Notes: generated by a model from the sequence alone, not told the origin. A stretch of 64,000 bases of DNA from Methylobacterium sp. PvR107 (GCF_017833295.1 NZ_JAFIBW010000001.1:3362001-3426000), one strand, 5' to 3'; counted from the first letter of the stretch, positions 7,453 through 18,487 are shown. A program made the numbers and translations.

Positions 7453-9039
7453 ATGGACCGCAGGACGTTCCTGAAGGGCTCGGCCGCGCTCGGGCTGGCC
7501 GCACCGCAGATTGCACGCCCGGCGCTCGCCCAGGGCGCCAAGGTTCTGCGCTTCGTCCCCCAGGCCAACCTCGCCAATTTCGATCCGATCTGGGGCACCC
7601 AGTACGTCGTGCGCAACGCCGGCACCCTCGTCTGGGACATGCTGTACGGCGTCGACGCGCAGCTGAACCCGCAGCGCCAGATGGTCGAATCGGAGGAGGT
7701 CTCGGGCGACAAGCTGACCTGGACCTTCCGGCTGCGCCCCGGCCTCACGTGGCACGACGGCGAGCCGGTTCAGGCCAAGGACGTGGTGGCGAGCCTCACC
7801 CGCTGGATGGCCCGGGACCCGATCGGCCAGATGATCCGGGGCATCCAGGACGAGCTGGCGGCGACCGACGACCGGACCTTCCGCTGGCGCCTGAAGAAGC
7901 CGTTCCCGAAGCTGCTCTACGCGCTGGGCAAGACCAACGCCCCGATGGCGCTGATGATGCCGGAGCGGATCGCCAAGACCGACCCGTTCACGCAGATCAC
8001 CGAGTATGTCGGCTCGGGCCCGATGAAGTTCGTCCGCAACGAGTGGGTGCCGGGTGCCCGGGCGGTGTTCGAGACCTTCGCCGGCTACAAGCCCCGCGAC
8101 GAGCCGAATTCCTGGCTCGCGGGCGGCAAGCGCATGCTGGTCGACCGGGTCGAGTGGGTGATCATGCCGGACGCCGCCACCGCGTCGGCGGCCTTGCAGA
8201 ACGGCGAGGTCGACTGGTGGGAGAACCCGATCTCCGACCTCGTGCCGCTGCTGCGCAAGAACGCCAACCTCAACGTCGATATCGCCGACCCGCTGGGCAA
8301 TGTCGGCTCGTTCCGGATGAACCACCTGCACCCGCCCTTCGACAACCCGAAGATCCGGCAGGCGGTCATGACCGCGATGAGCCAGGAGGATTACATGCGG
8401 GCGATCGTCGGCGACGACGACAGCCTGTGGAAGAAGCTGCCGGGCTTCTTCACGCCGGGAACGCCGCTCTACAGCGAGGCCGGCGGCGCCAATGTCGGCA
8501 AGGGCGACATCGCGCTCGGCCGGAAGCTGCTCAAGGAAGCCGGCTACAAGGGTGAGCCCGTCACCTGCATCGTGGCCCAGGACCAGGGGATCACCAAGGC
8601 GCAGGGCGACATCACCGCCGACCTGCTGAAGCAGATGGGCTTCAACGTCGATTTCGTCGCCACCGACTGGGGCACCACCGGGACCCGGCGGACCTCCAAG
8701 GCGCCGCCGTCTCAGGGCGGCTGGAACATGTTCCACACCTGGCATGCGGGCGCCGACACCATCAACCCGGCGGGCTATCCGGCGGTGCGCGCCAGCGGCG
8801 ACAAGGCATGGTTCGGCTGGCCGAACATCCCGCCGGTCGAGACCGCCATCGCCGAGTGGTTCGACGCCGCCGACCCGGCCGCCGAGAAGGCCGCCATCGA
8901 CAAGGTCAACGCTGCCGCCATCGAGGGCGTGGTCTACGTCCCGACCGGGTTCTTCCTCGGCTACCAGGCGTGGCGGAAGAACGTCTCCGGCATCGTGAAG
9001 GGGCCGATTCCCTTCACCTGGGGCGTGTCGAAGGCTTAG
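7453..9039 (+). CDS. Peptide-type ABC transporter substrate-binding protein (family 5)
   Basis: 528 residues starting MDRRTFLKGS, a twin-arginine signal ending near ALAQG (about residue 28), so it is probably exported folded to the periplasm. The SBP_bac_5 fold markers are present: 'LTWTFRLRPGLTWHDGEPV' split around 75-95 and 'KIRQAVMTAMSQEDYMRAI' around 300. Family members bind di/oligopeptides, nickel chelates or opines. First gene of a five-gene operon (binding protein, two permeases, two ATPases) 15 nt before the next start. The substrate is unknown; the linked amidohydrolase hints at modified amino acids or peptides. Confidence 0.9.
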   Translation: MDRRTFLKGSAALGLAAPQIARPALAQGAKVLRFVPQANLANFDPIWGTQYVVRNAGTLVWDMLYGVDAQLNPQRQMVESEEVSGDKLTWTFRLRPGLTWHDGEPVQAKDVVASLTRWMARDPIGQMIRGIQDELAATDDRTFRWRLKKPFPKLLYALGKTNAPMALMMPERIAKTDPFTQITEYVGSGPMKFVRNEWVPGARAVFETFAGYKPRDEPNSWLAGGKRMLVDRVEWVIMPDAATASAALQNGEVDWWENPISDLVPLLRKNANLNVDIADPLGNVGSFRMNHLHPPFDNPKIRQAVMTAMSQEDYMRAIVGDDDSLWKKLPGFFTPGTPLYSEAGGANVGKGDIALGRKLLKEAGYKGEPVTCIVAQDQGITKAQGDITADLLKQMGFNVDFVATDWGTTGTRRTSKAPPSQGGWNMFHTWHAGADTINPAGYPAVRASGDKAWFGWPNIPPVETAIAEWFDAADPAAEKAAIDKVNAAAIEGVVYVPTGFFLGYQAWRKNVSGIVKGPIPFTWGVSKA

Positions 9040-9054
9040 GACCGGAGGCGCCCC

Positions 9055-9996
9055 ATGCTCGGCTATATCGGCAGGCGCATCCTCGCCACCATCCCGGTCA
9101 TGGCGGTGGTCGGGCTGTTCGTCTTCAGCCTCCTCTACTTCGCCCCCGGCGACCCGGCGGCGATCATCGCGGGCGACCAGGCGACGCCCGACGACGTTGC
9201 CCGCATCCGCGCCACGCTCGGTCTCGACCGGCCGTTCCTGGTGCGGTTCTGGGAATGGTCCTGGCAGATCCTGCACGGGGATCTCGGCACCTCGATCTTC
9301 ACCAACCTGCCGGTCACCACCATGATCGGCCAGCGGGTGCAGCCCACCGTCTCGCTGATGCTCGTCACCCTCGTCTTCGCCATCGTGGTGGCGGTGCCGC
9401 TCGGCGTCGTTGCCGCTTGGAAGGCCGGCAGCCTGATCGACCGCCTCGTGATGGGGCTTGCCGTGATGGGCTTCTCGGTGCCGGTCTTCGTAGTCGGCTA
9501 CGTGCTGGCCTACGTGTTCGCCCTCGAACTCGGCTGGCTGCCCGTGCAGGGCTACACGCCGATCGAGCAGGGGCTGTGGCCCTGGCTCGCCAACCTGATC
9601 CTCCCGGCCGTGACGCTCGGCCTCGTCTACATCGCGCTGATCGCCCGGGTGACCCGGGCGACCATGCTCGACGTGCTGAGCCAGGATTACGTGCGCACCG
9701 CCCGGGCCAAGGGGCTGTCGCAGGGGCCGGTCCTGTTCATCCACGCCCTGAAGAACGCCGCGGTGCCGATCGTCACCGTCATCGGCATCGGCATTGCGTT
9801 GCTGATCGGCGGCGCCGTCGTGACCGAGACGGTCTTCGCGATCCCCGGTCTCGGCCGTCTCACGGTCGATGCGATCCTCCGGCGCGATTACCCCGTCATC
9901 CAGGGCGTCGTGCTGCTGTTCAGCTTCGTCTACGTGCTCGTGAACCTCGCCATCGACCTGTCCTACACCTTGCTCGACCCGAGGATCCGCTATTGA
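9055..9996 (+). CDS. ABC transporter permease, DppB-like
   Basis: 313 residues with six membrane segments; the first helix starts [16 protein letters not shown] as in DppB/OppB. The EAA loop (about residues 207-225: [18 protein letters not shown]) contacts the ATPases. It forms the inner-membrane channel with the DppC-like partner. Its TGA overlaps the TTG start of the next gene, so the two are coupled. Confidence 0.93.
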   Translation: MLGYIGRRILATIPVMAVVGLFVFSLLYFAPGDPAAIIAGDQATPDDVARIRATLGLDRPFLVRFWEWSWQILHGDLGTSIFTNLPVTTMIGQRVQPTVSLMLVTLVFAIVVAVPLGVVAAWKAGSLIDRLVMGLAVMGFSVPVFVVGYVLAYVFALELGWLPVQGYTPIEQGLWPWLANLILPAVTLGLVYIALIARVTRATMLDVLSQDYVRTARAKGLSQGPVLFIHALKNAAVPIVTVIGIGIALLIGGAVVTETVFAIPGLGRLTVDAILRRDYPVIQGVVLLFSFVYVLVNLAIDLSYTLLDPRIRY

Positions 9997-10967
9997 CCGC
10001 GACCGCCGCGCCCTACCCCGACAGCGCCCGGCCCACGGGCCTCCCCCCCGCAGAGGCTGCCCCGAAGGCACCCCCGCCCCCGGGTCTCGCGATCGCGGCG
10101 CCGCTGCCGGACGTCATCCCGGTGCGCAAGCGCCGGGGCCGGGTCTCGACCTACATGCGCCGCAACCCGACCATCGTGGTCGGCGGGCTGCTGCTTCTCA
10201 TCGTGTTCCTGATGGCTGTGCTGGCGCCGTGGCTCGGCACCGTCGATCCGACCGCCCTGGCGCCCGCCAAGCGCACCCGGGTGCCGTCCGCGCAATACTG
10301 GTTCGGCACCGACATGCTCGGCCGCGACGTGTATTCGCGGGTGGTCTACGGCGCCCGGGTCTCGCTGCTGGTCGGCTTCTCGGTGGCGTTCCTCGCGTCG
10401 ATCGCCGGGCTGGCGGTCGGGCTCGTGTCCGGCATGGTGCGCTGGCTCGACGGGATCGTCATGCGGGTCGTCGACGGCATGATGTCGATCCCGCCGATCC
10501 TGCTGGCGGTCGCCCTGATGGCGCTGACCCGCGGCTCGGTCCAGAACGTGATCATCGCGATCACCATCGCGGAGATCCCGCGCGTCGCCCGCCTCGTGCG
10601 CGGCGTGGTCCTGTCTCTGCGCGAGCAGCCCTACGTCGAGGCGGCGGTGACCACCGGCACCCGGATGCCGGCGATCATCTGGCGCCACATCCTGCCCAAC
10701 ACGCTGGCGCCCATGACCGTGCAGGCGACCTATATCTGCGCCTCCGCGATGATCACCGAGGCGATCCTGTCGTTCATCGGCGCGGGCGTGCCGCCCTCGA
10801 CGCCGTCCTGGGGCAACATCATGGCCGAGGGCCGGGCGCTCTGGCAGGTGAAGTTCTACATCATCCTGTTCCCGGCCATCTTCCTCTCGATGACGGTGCT
10901 CGCCGTGAACCTCGTCGGCGACGGCCTGCGCGACGCCCTCGACCCCCGCATGGCCAAAGATGTCTGA
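9993..10967 (+). CDS. ABC transporter permease, DppC-like
   Basis: 324 residues if translation starts at the TTG that overlaps the upstream stop (TTGA). A proline-rich leader of about 45 residues precedes the first helix; an alternative ATG at 10155 would remove it. Typical DppC landmarks are seen: '[19 protein letters not shown]', an EAA loop near '[20 protein letters not shown]' and '[10 protein letters not shown]'. It pairs with the preceding permease and ends inside the next gene's start region (8-nt overlap). Confidence 0.92.
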   Translation: MTATAAPYPDSARPTGLPPAEAAPKAPPPPGLAIAAPLPDVIPVRKRRGRVSTYMRRNPTIVVGGLLLLIVFLMAVLAPWLGTVDPTALAPAKRTRVPSAQYWFGTDMLGRDVYSRVVYGARVSLLVGFSVAFLASIAGLAVGLVSGMVRWLDGIVMRVVDGMMSIPPILLAVALMALTRGSVQNVIIAITIAEIPRVARLVRGVVLSLREQPYVEAAVTTGTRMPAIIWRHILPNTLAPMTVQATYICASAMITEAILSFIGAGVPPSTPSWGNIMAEGRALWQVKFYIILFPAIFLSMTVLAVNLVGDGLRDALDPRMAKDV

Positions 10968-11979
10968 GATCGAGCGTCTGATGAGCGGCACCCCCCTCCT
11001 GTCGATCGAGAACCTCCAGGTCCATTTCCGCACCCCCGACGGGGTGAACCGGGCGGTGGACGGGGTCTCGTTCGCGATCCAGTCGGGCGAGACCCTGGCG
11101 ATCGTGGGCGAGTCCGGCTGCGGCAAGTCGGTGACCTCGATGTCGATCCTGCGGCTCCTGCCCGAGCCGCCGGCCCGCATCGCCGGGGCGATCAAGTTCG
11201 AAGGAAAAAACCTCCTCGACCTGCCGAACAGCGCCATGCGCAAGATCCGCGGCAACGACATCAGCGTGATCTTCCAGGAGCCGATGACCTCGCTGAACCC
11301 GGTGCTGACGGTCGGCCGCCAGATCGGCGAGACCCTGCGGCTGCACCAGGGGCTCGGCCGGCGCGAAGCCGAGGAGCGGGCCGTGGAGATGCTGACGCTG
11401 GTGGGCATCCCCGAGCCGCGCCGCCGGGTGCGGGAATACCCGCACCAGCTCTCCGGCGGCATGCGCCAGCGGGTGATGATCGCCATCGCGCTCGCCTGCT
11501 CGCCCAAGCTCCTGATCGCCGACGAGCCGACCACGGCCCTCGACGTGACCATCCAGGCCCAGATCCTCGACCTGATGCGCGACCTGAAGGCCCGGGTCGG
11601 CGCCGCGATCATGCTGATCACCCACGATCTCGGCGTGGTCGCCGAGGTCGCCGACCGGGTGGTGGTGATGTATGCCGGCCGCAAGGTCGAGGAGGCGCCG
11701 GTCCGCGACCTGTTCCGCTCGCCGCGCCATCCCTACACCCGCGGCCTGATGGGGGCGGTGCCGAAGCTCGGCGCCGTGGAGCACGGCGCCGACGCGCGGC
11801 TGGCCGAGATCCCCGGCATGGTCCCGAGCCTGAAAGGCCGGATCGAGGGCTGCGTCTTCGCCGGGCGCTGCCCGGACGTCACCGACCTGTGCCGCGCCTA
11901 CGCACCGGCCCTGGAGCCGAAGGCGCCGGGCCATCTCGCCGCCTGCCACTACGCGCCGAAGGACGCCCTCGCGGCATGA
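10960..11979 (+). CDS. ABC transporter ATP-binding protein, DppD-like
   Basis: 339 residues. Walker A GESGCGKS at 50-57, signature LSGGMRQR, Walker B LLIADEP and the C-terminal oligopeptide/dipeptide extension with Cys residues ([15 protein letters not shown]) that binds an iron-sulfur cluster in some homologues. It energises import together with the DppF-like subunit. An internal ATG at 10981 is an alternative start. The stop overlaps the next ATG (ATGA). Confidence 0.93.
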   Translation: MSEIERLMSGTPLLSIENLQVHFRTPDGVNRAVDGVSFAIQSGETLAIVGESGCGKSVTSMSILRLLPEPPARIAGAIKFEGKNLLDLPNSAMRKIRGNDISVIFQEPMTSLNPVLTVGRQIGETLRLHQGLGRREAEERAVEMLTLVGIPEPRRRVREYPHQLSGGMRQRVMIAIALACSPKLLIADEPTTALDVTIQAQILDLMRDLKARVGAAIMLITHDLGVVAEVADRVVVMYAGRKVEEAPVRDLFRSPRHPYTRGLMGAVPKLGAVEHGADARLAEIPGMVPSLKGRIEGCVFAGRCPDVTDLCRAYAPALEPKAPGHLAACHYAPKDALAA

Positions 11980-12992
11980 GCGCCACGCCCGCACCCGCCG
12001 GTCGTATCCTGCTGGAGGTCAACGATCTCAAGAAGCACTTCGCCCTCGGCGGCGGCCTGTTCGGCCAGTCCAAGCGCGTGCTCAAGGCGGTGGACGGCCT
12101 GTCCTTCACGGTCGCCCGCGGCGAGACCCTGTCGCTCGTCGGTGAATCCGGCTGCGGCAAGTCCACCGTCGCCAAGGCGCTGATGCGCCTCTACGCGCCC
12201 ACCGCCGGTCAGGTGGTGCTCGACGGACGGCGCATCGACGACCTCTCGGCCGGCGCGCTGCGGCCCCTGCGGCGCCACATCCAGATGGTGTTCCAGGACC
12301 CGTTCTCGTCGCTCAACCCACGGATGCGGGTCCGGGCGATCCTGGCCGAGCCGATCCGCAATTTCGGGCTGGCCCACAATGCCGCCGACCTCGAGAAGCG
12401 CCTCGCCAGCCTGATGGAGCGGGTCGGCCTGCCCCGCGAGGCGCTCGGGCGCTTCCCGCACGAGTTCTCGGGGGGCCAGCGCCAGCGCATCGGCATCGCA
12501 CGGGCGCTCGCCGCCGAGCCGGACCTGATCATCTGCGACGAGGCGGTCTCGGCCCTCGACGTCTCGGTGAAGGCGCAGATCGTCAACCTGCTCCGCGACC
12601 TGCAACGCGAGCTCGATCTGGCCATGCTGTTCATCTCGCACGACCTCGCCATCGTCGAGCACATGACCCACAGGGTGGCGGTGATGTATCTCGGCAAGAT
12701 CGTCGAGATCGGCCCGCGCCGCGACCTGTTCCTGGCACCCAAGCACCCCTACACCCAGGCGCTGCTCTCGGCGGTGCCGATCCCGGAGCCCGGGGCCGGG
12801 CGCACCCGGATCGTGCTCAAGGGCGACGTTCCGAGCCCGATCAACCCGCCCTCCGGCTGCCGCTTCCACACCCGTTGCCCGCATGCCTTCGACCGCTGCC
12901 GGACCGAGGTGCCGGGCCTCGACGCGGTCGGCGCTGGCCACTTCGCGGCGTGCCATCTCAACGACACGGCCGTGCCGGCCCAGGCGGCCTGA
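11976..12992 (+). CDS. ABC transporter ATP-binding protein, DppF-like
   Basis: 338 residues from the ATG overlapping the upstream stop. Walker [10 protein letters not shown] near 56-64, '[16 protein letters not shown]' signature, Walker B '[14 protein letters not shown]', and the same Cys-rich C-terminal extension ([15 protein letters not shown]). It is the second nucleotide-binding subunit of the importer. The downstream amidohydrolase follows closely and is probably co-transcribed. Confidence 0.93.
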   Translation: MSATPAPAGRILLEVNDLKKHFALGGGLFGQSKRVLKAVDGLSFTVARGETLSLVGESGCGKSTVAKALMRLYAPTAGQVVLDGRRIDDLSAGALRPLRRHIQMVFQDPFSSLNPRMRVRAILAEPIRNFGLAHNAADLEKRLASLMERVGLPREALGRFPHEFSGGQRQRIGIARALAAEPDLIICDEAVSALDVSVKAQIVNLLRDLQRELDLAMLFISHDLAIVEHMTHRVAVMYLGKIVEIGPRRDLFLAPKHPYTQALLSAVPIPEPGAGRTRIVLKGDVPSPINPPSGCRFHTRCPHAFDRCRTEVPGLDAVGAGHFAACHLNDTAVPAQAA

Positions 12993-13073
12993 CGGAGCCG
13001 TGCCGTGATCGCGAGCACGGAAGTGTCTCGGGCCGATCCGCCTCCACCTCGCGACCAATATCCGGAGCCCCCA

Positions 13074-14213
13074 GTGCAGCACGACCTCATCCTGAAGGGC
13101 GCGCGGGTCATCGACCCGTCGCAGAACCACGACGGGATCTGCGACGTCGCCTTCGCGGCGGGGCGGGTCTCGGGCTTCGGCCGCGACCTGCCGGCGGGCC
13201 CCGGCACGCAGGTGCGCGACATGGCCGGCGCCATCGTCACGCCCGGCCTGATCGACCTGCACACCCATGTCTATTGGGGGGGCACCTCGCTCGGCATCGA
13301 CGCCGATGAATTCTGCAGGACCTCGGGCGTGACCACCTCGGTCGATACCGGCAGCGCCGGGCCCGGCAATTTTGCCGGCTTCCGCAGCCACGTGATCGAG
13401 CGGTCCGAGGCGCGGATCCTGGCCTACCTGCACGTCTCGTTCGCCGGCATCTTCGGCTTCTCGAAGACCATCATGGTCGGCGAGAGCGAGGATCCGCGGC
13501 TGATGGCGCCCCGCGAGGCCGTGGAGGTGGCCGAGGCCAACCGGGACGTGATCGTCGGCATCAAGGTCCGGGTCGGGCGCCACGCCTCGGGCGACCAGGG
13601 CACCGCGCCCCTCGATATCGCCCTGCAGGTCGCCGAAGAGACCGGTCTGCCGCTGATGGCCCATATCGACGAGCCGCCGCCGAGCTACGAGGCGGTGCTG
13701 GCGATGCTGCGCCCCGGCGACGTGCTGACCCATGCGTTCCGGCCGTTCCCGAATGCGCCGGTGACCGCTCAAGGAGCGGTGAAGCCGGCGCTCCGCGAGG
13801 CGCGGGCGCGGGGCGTGCTGTTCGATATCGGCCACGGCAAGGGCTCGTTCGCCTTCAGGACGGCGCGGGCCATGCTGGCCGGCGGCTTCCTGCCGGACAC
13901 GATCTCGTCGGACGTGCACCAGCTCTGCATCGAGGGGCCGGCCTTCGATCAGGTCACCACCATGTCCAAGATGCTCTGCCTCGGCATGAGCCTCACCGAC
14001 GTGATCGCCGCCTCCACGGTGAACGCCGCATTGGCGTTGAAGCGGATGGAGTACGGCACCCTGAAGGTCGGGGCGCTCGGCGACGCCACCGTGCTGGCGG
14101 TGCGGGACGGCGCCTTCGACTACGTCGACACGAGGGGCGAGCACATGACGGGCGACCGGCGGATCACCGCCGAGGGCGTGGTGCTGAAGGGCCGGTGGTG
14201 GCACCCGACCTGA
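13074..14213 (+). CDS. Amidohydrolase/deacetylase-family metallohydrolase
   Basis: 379 residues from a GTG with GGAG seven nt upstream, which gives the usual family N-terminus 'MQHDLILKGARVIDPS'; a GTG at 13005 in the same frame would add 23 residues. Metal ligands His63/His65 are in 'GLIDLHTHVYWGG', and the C-terminal beta-barrel part 'MEYGTLKVGALGDATVL' closes the dihydroorotase-like fold. Relatives hydrolyse cyclic amides, N-acyl amino acids or acetylated compounds. The position at the end of the importer operon suggests it processes the imported substrate. Confidence 0.85.
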   Translation: MQHDLILKGARVIDPSQNHDGICDVAFAAGRVSGFGRDLPAGPGTQVRDMAGAIVTPGLIDLHTHVYWGGTSLGIDADEFCRTSGVTTSVDTGSAGPGNFAGFRSHVIERSEARILAYLHVSFAGIFGFSKTIMVGESEDPRLMAPREAVEVAEANRDVIVGIKVRVGRHASGDQGTAPLDIALQVAEETGLPLMAHIDEPPPSYEAVLAMLRPGDVLTHAFRPFPNAPVTAQGAVKPALREARARGVLFDIGHGKGSFAFRTARAMLAGGFLPDTISSDVHQLCIEGPAFDQVTTMSKMLCLGMSLTDVIAASTVNAALALKRMEYGTLKVGALGDATVLAVRDGAFDYVDTRGEHMTGDRRITAEGVVLKGRWWHPT

Positions 14214-14237
14214 GCCGGGTGCCAGAAGGCCGGAGCC

Positions 14238-15929
14238 TCACGCGGCCCGGACGGTCGCCAGGAAGCGGCCAACCTCGGCGGACAGGCGCTCGGACTGGCG
14301 CGACAGCTCGGAGGCCGCGCCCAGCACCTGGCTGGCCGCCGCGCCGGTCTGCTCGGCCGCGCCCGCCACCCCGGAGATGTTGCTGGTCACCGAGCCGGTG
14401 CCCTGCGCCGCCTGGGTGACGTTGCGGACGATCTCCTGGGTCGCCGCGCCCTGCTCCTCCACGGCCGCGGCGATGGTGGTCGCGACCCCGCTGATCTCCT
14501 GGATCCGCCCGGTGATCGCGCCGATCGCCGTGACCGCCTGACCGGTCGAATCCTGAACCCGCGCGATCTGGCCGGAGATCTCCTCGGTCGCCTTGGCGGT
14601 CTGCTCGGCCAGGGCCTTCACCTCGGAGGCCACCACCGCGAAGCCGCGCCCCGCCGCGCCCGCGCGGGCCGCCTCGATCGTGGCGTTGAGCGCCAGCAGG
14701 TTCGTCTGTCCGGCGATGGACGAGATCAAGCCGACCACGTCGCCGATGCGGGTGACGGCCGTGCTCAGCTCCTGCACCAGCGCACCGGTCCGGTCGACCT
14801 CGCCCACGGCGCGCCGGGCGAGCTCCGCCGAGCCGTCCACCTGCCGGCCGATCTCCTGCACGGAACTTCCCAGCTCTTCGGCGGCGGCCGCGACCGTGTT
14901 GACGTTCGACGCCGCTTCTTCCGCCGCGGCCGCCACGGTCGTGGACTGGGCCGACGTTTGGGCGGCCATGGCCGACATCGACCCGGCGGTGGCCTGCAGC
15001 TCGGTGGCCGAGGACGAGACCAGGCCGATGATGCCGCCGACCGCCCGCTCGAAACTGTCGGCCATCTGGCGCATGCCGCTCGTGCGCTGCTCCTCCGCGG
15101 CGCGGCGCGCCTCGGCGGTCTCGGCCTCGAGCTGCCGGGTCCGGATCAGGTTGTCCTTGAACACCTGGACGGCGGCGGCCATCGCGCCGATCTTGTCCCG
15201 GCGATTCTGGTACGGCACTTCGGCAACGGCGTCGCCGCCGGCCAGGACCGCCATGCCCTGGGTCATGACCGTGATCGGGCGGGAGACCCGCAGCATGCCG
15301 AACAGGGAGGCCGCGAGCGCCGCCGCGACCGCGAACCCCACGGCGACGTAGGCGGCGAGCGTGGCGGCCTCGGCCTGTGCCAGAGCGGAGCTGGCCTCCT
15401 GGTGCGCGCTGCGGTTGTTCAGCTCCGCGTCCGCCGCCAGGGCCTCGCGCATGCGGTTGTACATGTCGAGCTGATCGCGGCTGCCGATGAGCGCCAGCGC
15501 CTCCGCTGGCTGGCCCTGCTCAAGGAGCTGCGTCATCGTGCGGTAGGAGGCCTCGTACCGCGTCCATAGCCTGCCGAACGTCTGCCACAGGGACCGCTCC
15601 TCGGGTGAGGCGATCATGGGCTCGTAGATCGCCCGGTCAGCCGCGAGCTTGGCCATGACCGCCGCCTGAAGCTTCTGATTGTCGGCACGCTGCTCCGGCG
15701 TGGCGTTGTATGTGAGCATGCGAAATTGTTTGACGCGAATATCGGCAATGTCGTTCTGTATCGTCCCCAATATTAATGCGGACGGAAGCCAATTCTTCGT
15801 CACTTCGTTCACAGAATAACGGATACCGGACAGCCTAATCAGAGAGAGCGCGCCCTGTCCTGCGGCGATGAGGGCAAGGCATCCGAAAGCTCCGATCAGG
15901 GCCGTCTTGATGGAGAACTGAAATCGCAT
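14238..15929 (-). CDS. Methyl-accepting chemotaxis protein (4HB-type sensor)
   Basis: 563 residues. Membrane helix at about 10-30, periplasmic four-helix-bundle ligand region to about 190, second helix about 191-213, HAMP about 214-268, then the methyl-accepting signalling domain with hairpin tip '[37 protein letters not shown]' in two halves. It relays attractant or repellent binding to CheA/CheW. No che genes are nearby. The C-terminal half is very close to the chemoreceptor at 57.6-59.3 kb, including the ending RFLATVRAA, while the sensor halves differ. Confidence 0.95.
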   Translation of the reverse strand: MRFQFSIKTALIGAFGCLALIAAGQGALSLIRLSGIRYSVNEVTKNWLPSALILGTIQNDIADIRVKQFRMLTYNATPEQRADNQKLQAAVMAKLAADRAIYEPMIASPEERSLWQTFGRLWTRYEASYRTMTQLLEQGQPAEALALIGSRDQLDMYNRMREALAADAELNNRSAHQEASSALAQAEAATLAAYVAVGFAVAAALAASLFGMLRVSRPITVMTQGMAVLAGGDAVAEVPYQNRRDKIGAMAAAVQVFKDNLIRTRQLEAETAEARRAAEEQRTSGMRQMADSFERAVGGIIGLVSSSATELQATAGSMSAMAAQTSAQSTTVAAAAEEAASNVNTVAAAAEELGSSVQEIGRQVDGSAELARRAVGEVDRTGALVQELSTAVTRIGDVVGLISSIAGQTNLLALNATIEAARAGAAGRGFAVVASEVKALAEQTAKATEEISGQIARVQDSTGQAVTAIGAITGRIQEISGVATTIAAAVEEQGAATQEIVRNVTQAAQGTGSVTSNISGVAGAAEQTGAAASQVLGAASELSRQSERLSAEVGRFLATVRAA

Positions 15930-16347
15930 TGAGTGGCCCCGACAATTTATCTCAGTCTAGATCGGTCAGGCCGCGTTTAGACCTGATGGCGGCAGAAATG
16001 CGAGATATTAATTAAGGAAGCCCTGCGTGCGACCGTCGCCGGGACACGCCTCGGCGCGATCGAACATTGCGCGGATCTGTTCCGTCAGGTCCCCGGATCT
16101 TGCGCGCAGGCTGGCTGGGCCAAGACGTCCGGGCGCGCGTCTCGGCAGACCGGCACGGCGTTGCCGGCCGTAGCGGACTCACCGGATTCCCGCGGCGCGG
16201 TCCTGACACACGGGCCGTCCGGTACGCATTCCGGGACGGGTCCGCCTTTACAGGCTCGGATGACGACCGATACACGTTTTTGTGAGGGCCGGACCATATC
16301 CGGCCGTCAGCGACACGCGGCTCAAGCCGCGGCGCGAGGGAGGATGG
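15930..16347. other. Non-coding region between divergent genes
   Basis: 418 nt separating the chemoreceptor from the ABC ATPase. It holds an AT-rich patch with TTAATTAA around 16007-16014, probably part of the chemoreceptor promoter. Frames in this stretch look like shadows; I see no gene, repeat or terminator that I can support. Confidence 0.5.
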
Positions 16348-17118
16348 ATGGACACGGGTCAGCCCCTGCTGGAAGTTGACGGCGTCACGCTGCGCTACAA
16401 GACGCCCGATCACCTCGTCACGGCCACCTACCGGGTGAGCTTCCGGATCTGGCCGGGAGACCGGTTCGTGCTGCTCGGGCCTTCGGGCTGCGGGAAGTCG
16501 ACCCTGCTCAAGGCGGTGGGCGGCTACATGGCGCCGACCGAGGGCGAGATCCGGCTCAAGGGCCGGCCTGTGACCGAGCCGGGCCCCGACCGGATGATGG
16601 TGTTCCAGGAATTCGACCAGCTCCTGCCCTGGAAGACGGTCCGGCAGAACGTGGTCTTCGCCCTCGAAGCCTCGGGCCGGCTGAAAGGGCGCGCCGCCCT
16701 GGAGCGGGCGAACCTGTACATCGACAAGGTCAATCTCACGAAGTTCGCCGACAGCTACCCGCACACGCTCTCGGGCGGCATGAAGCAGCGCGTCGCCATC
16801 GCCCGCGGCATGGCGATGGAGCCCGATATCCTGCTGATGGACGAGCCCTTCGCGGCGCTCGACGCCCTGACCCGGCGGCGCATGCAGGACGAGCTGCTGA
16901 TGCTGTGGGAGGGCACGCGCTTCACCGTGCTGTTCGTCACCCACTCGATCCCCGAGGCGATCAAGGTCGGCTCGCGCATCCTGCTGCTCTCGCCCCATCC
17001 CGGCGAGGTGAAGGCGGAGCTCAACAGCGCGGACTCGCCGGAGGCCGCGATGGGGCTGGAGAACCGGATCCAGCAGATGCTGTTCTCGGAAGAGATCGAG
17101 GAGGCGGAGAATGTCTAG
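16348..17118 (+). CDS. ABC transporter ATP-binding protein, nitrate/sulfonate/taurine type
   Basis: 256 residues from the ATG with GAGGGAGGA just upstream. Walker A GPSGCGKST, Q-loop 'VFQEFDQLLPWKTV' (typical of the SsuB/TauB/NrtD group), signature 'LSGGMKQRVAIARG', Walker B 'DILLMDEPFAALD' and switch His. It powers import with the overlapping permease. No periplasmic binding protein gene is adjacent, so substrate class (sulfonate, nitrate, taurine or another small anion) cannot be decided. Confidence 0.9.
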   Translation: MDTGQPLLEVDGVTLRYKTPDHLVTATYRVSFRIWPGDRFVLLGPSGCGKSTLLKAVGGYMAPTEGEIRLKGRPVTEPGPDRMMVFQEFDQLLPWKTVRQNVVFALEASGRLKGRAALERANLYIDKVNLTKFADSYPHTLSGGMKQRVAIARGMAMEPDILLMDEPFAALDALTRRRMQDELLMLWEGTRFTVLFVTHSIPEAIKVGSRILLLSPHPGEVKAELNSADSPEAAMGLENRIQQMLFSEEIEEAENV

Positions 17119-18031
17119 CGCGCCCGTCCTGACCGGCCTGCCGCGCGCCGCACCCGCGCGCCCGTCCGCCGCGGATCCGAGCCGTCCCGAGATCGTGCGC
17201 GAGACCGGCCACGCCCACGGCGCCACGGTGGTGGAGAAGCCCCTGTCGGTCGCCGAGCGGCTCTACAACCAAGCGTGGCTGCGCAAGATCGTGATCCTGC
17301 TCGTCCTGGCCGGGATCTGGGAGGCGTACGGGCGCTACCTCGACAACGATCTCCTGTTTCCGACCTTCTCGGCCACCGTGGAGGCGTTTGTCCGCGGCAT
17401 CGCGGACGGCACGCTGCCGGCCCGCGCCTGGACCTCGCTCAAGGTGCTGCTGATGGGCTACGCCGCCGGCGTCGCGCTCGCGACCGCGCTCACCGGCCTC
17501 GCCATCGCGTCGCGGATCGGGACCGACTTCCTCGAGACGCTGACCTCGATGTTCAATCCGCTGCCGGCGATCGCGCTGCTGCCGCTGGCGCTGATCTGGT
17601 TCGGCCTGGGCAGCGGCAGCCTGATCTTCGTGCTCGTCCACTCGGTGACCTGGGCGATCGCGCTGAACACCCATTCGGGTTTCCTGTCGGTCAGCCGGAC
17701 GCTGAAGATGGTCGGGCGCAATTACGGGCTGTCGGGGCCGGGCCTGATCGGCAAGATCCTGATCCCGGCGGCGTTTCCCTCGATCCTGACCGGCCTGAAG
17801 GTCGGCTGGGCGTTCGCGTGGCGCACCCTGATCGCGGCCGAGCTGGTCTTCGGGGTCTCGTCGGGGTCAGGCGGGCTCGGCTGGTTCATCTTCGAGAACA
17901 AGAACATGCTCGATATCCCGAACGTGTTCGCCGGGCTGCTCACCGTCATCCTGATCGGCCTCGTCGTCGAGAACCTGATCTTCCAGACAATCGAGCGCCG
18001 CACCATCCAGCGCTGGGGCATGCAGGCCTGA
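17111..18031 (+). CDS. ABC transporter permease, SsuC/TauC/NrtB type
   Basis: 306 residues. A 50-residue hydrophilic leader precedes six membrane segments; the EAA-type loop lies near 'SRTLKMVGRNYGLSGPGLIGKILIPAAFPSI' (in two halves), and 'GGLGWFIFENKNM' is typical of the family. It overlaps the ATPase gene by 8 nt, so the two form one unit. The binding protein must be encoded elsewhere. A REP-like element follows. Confidence 0.9.
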   Translation: MSSAPVLTGLPRAAPARPSAADPSRPEIVRETGHAHGATVVEKPLSVAERLYNQAWLRKIVILLVLAGIWEAYGRYLDNDLLFPTFSATVEAFVRGIADGTLPARAWTSLKVLLMGYAAGVALATALTGLAIASRIGTDFLETLTSMFNPLPAIALLPLALIWFGLGSGSLIFVLVHSVTWAIALNTHSGFLSVSRTLKMVGRNYGLSGPGLIGKILIPAAFPSILTGLKVGWAFAWRTLIAAELVFGVSSGSGGLGWFIFENKNMLDIPNVFAGLLTVILIGLVVENLIFQTIERRTIQRWGMQA

Positions 18032-18136
18032 GCGGCGGATGTCAGCGAGCCGCCGGGGCGCGGCACGCGCCCGCCCGCCGCAGAGGCTCGGGCTGCACGG
18101 TTTGGAACATTCCTCTGCGTGTTGACGATCGACGCG

Positions 18137-18249
18137 GTCATTCCGGGGCGCCGCAGGCGCGCCCGGAATCCATTACCGCTGAGCGCGCCGCATCCTGACA
18201 TGTCGGCGGGTCTGGATTCCGGGCTCCGCTGCGCGGCCCCGGAATGACA
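18137..18249 (+). repeat. REP-like dispersed element, family 1, copy C
   Basis: Begins GTCATTCCGGGGCGCCGCAG and ends CTCCGCTGCGCGGCCCCGGAATGAC, so the ends are inverted repeats of about 25 bases. The outer arms match copy B at 6929; the centre differs. It occupies the middle of the 456-nt gap between the permease and yeiH-like genes; the remaining 240 nt are AT-richer and probably hold the next gene's promoter. Confidence 0.8.
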
Positions 18250-18487
18250 GGGTGAGGCGGCTGCGATGTGCCTCCACCGCGAAGGGGATCGAGCGCTCTG
18301 CCCGAACGGCAGACGAAAGCGGCTCGCCCACGGAAACCCACGGACATCGAGTCTTGCGGACGTTCAGGAGGCTTGAGAGTGACATTATCTACATTAGCCG
18401 CGCATTAGAGATAAAAAATCTCCCTTCGTCGCGTGCCGCAGCCGTTTTCTTCCTATACCCTCTGGGGCGACCCCGGAGCCACGTCCT

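Noticed and set aside
6931..10071. Very long open frame (over 1000 codons) on the minus strand across the peptide importer
   Set aside because: It is a mirror of strongly coding plus-strand genes in GC-rich DNA. The translation is low-complexity (R, G, D, H, V) with no domain.
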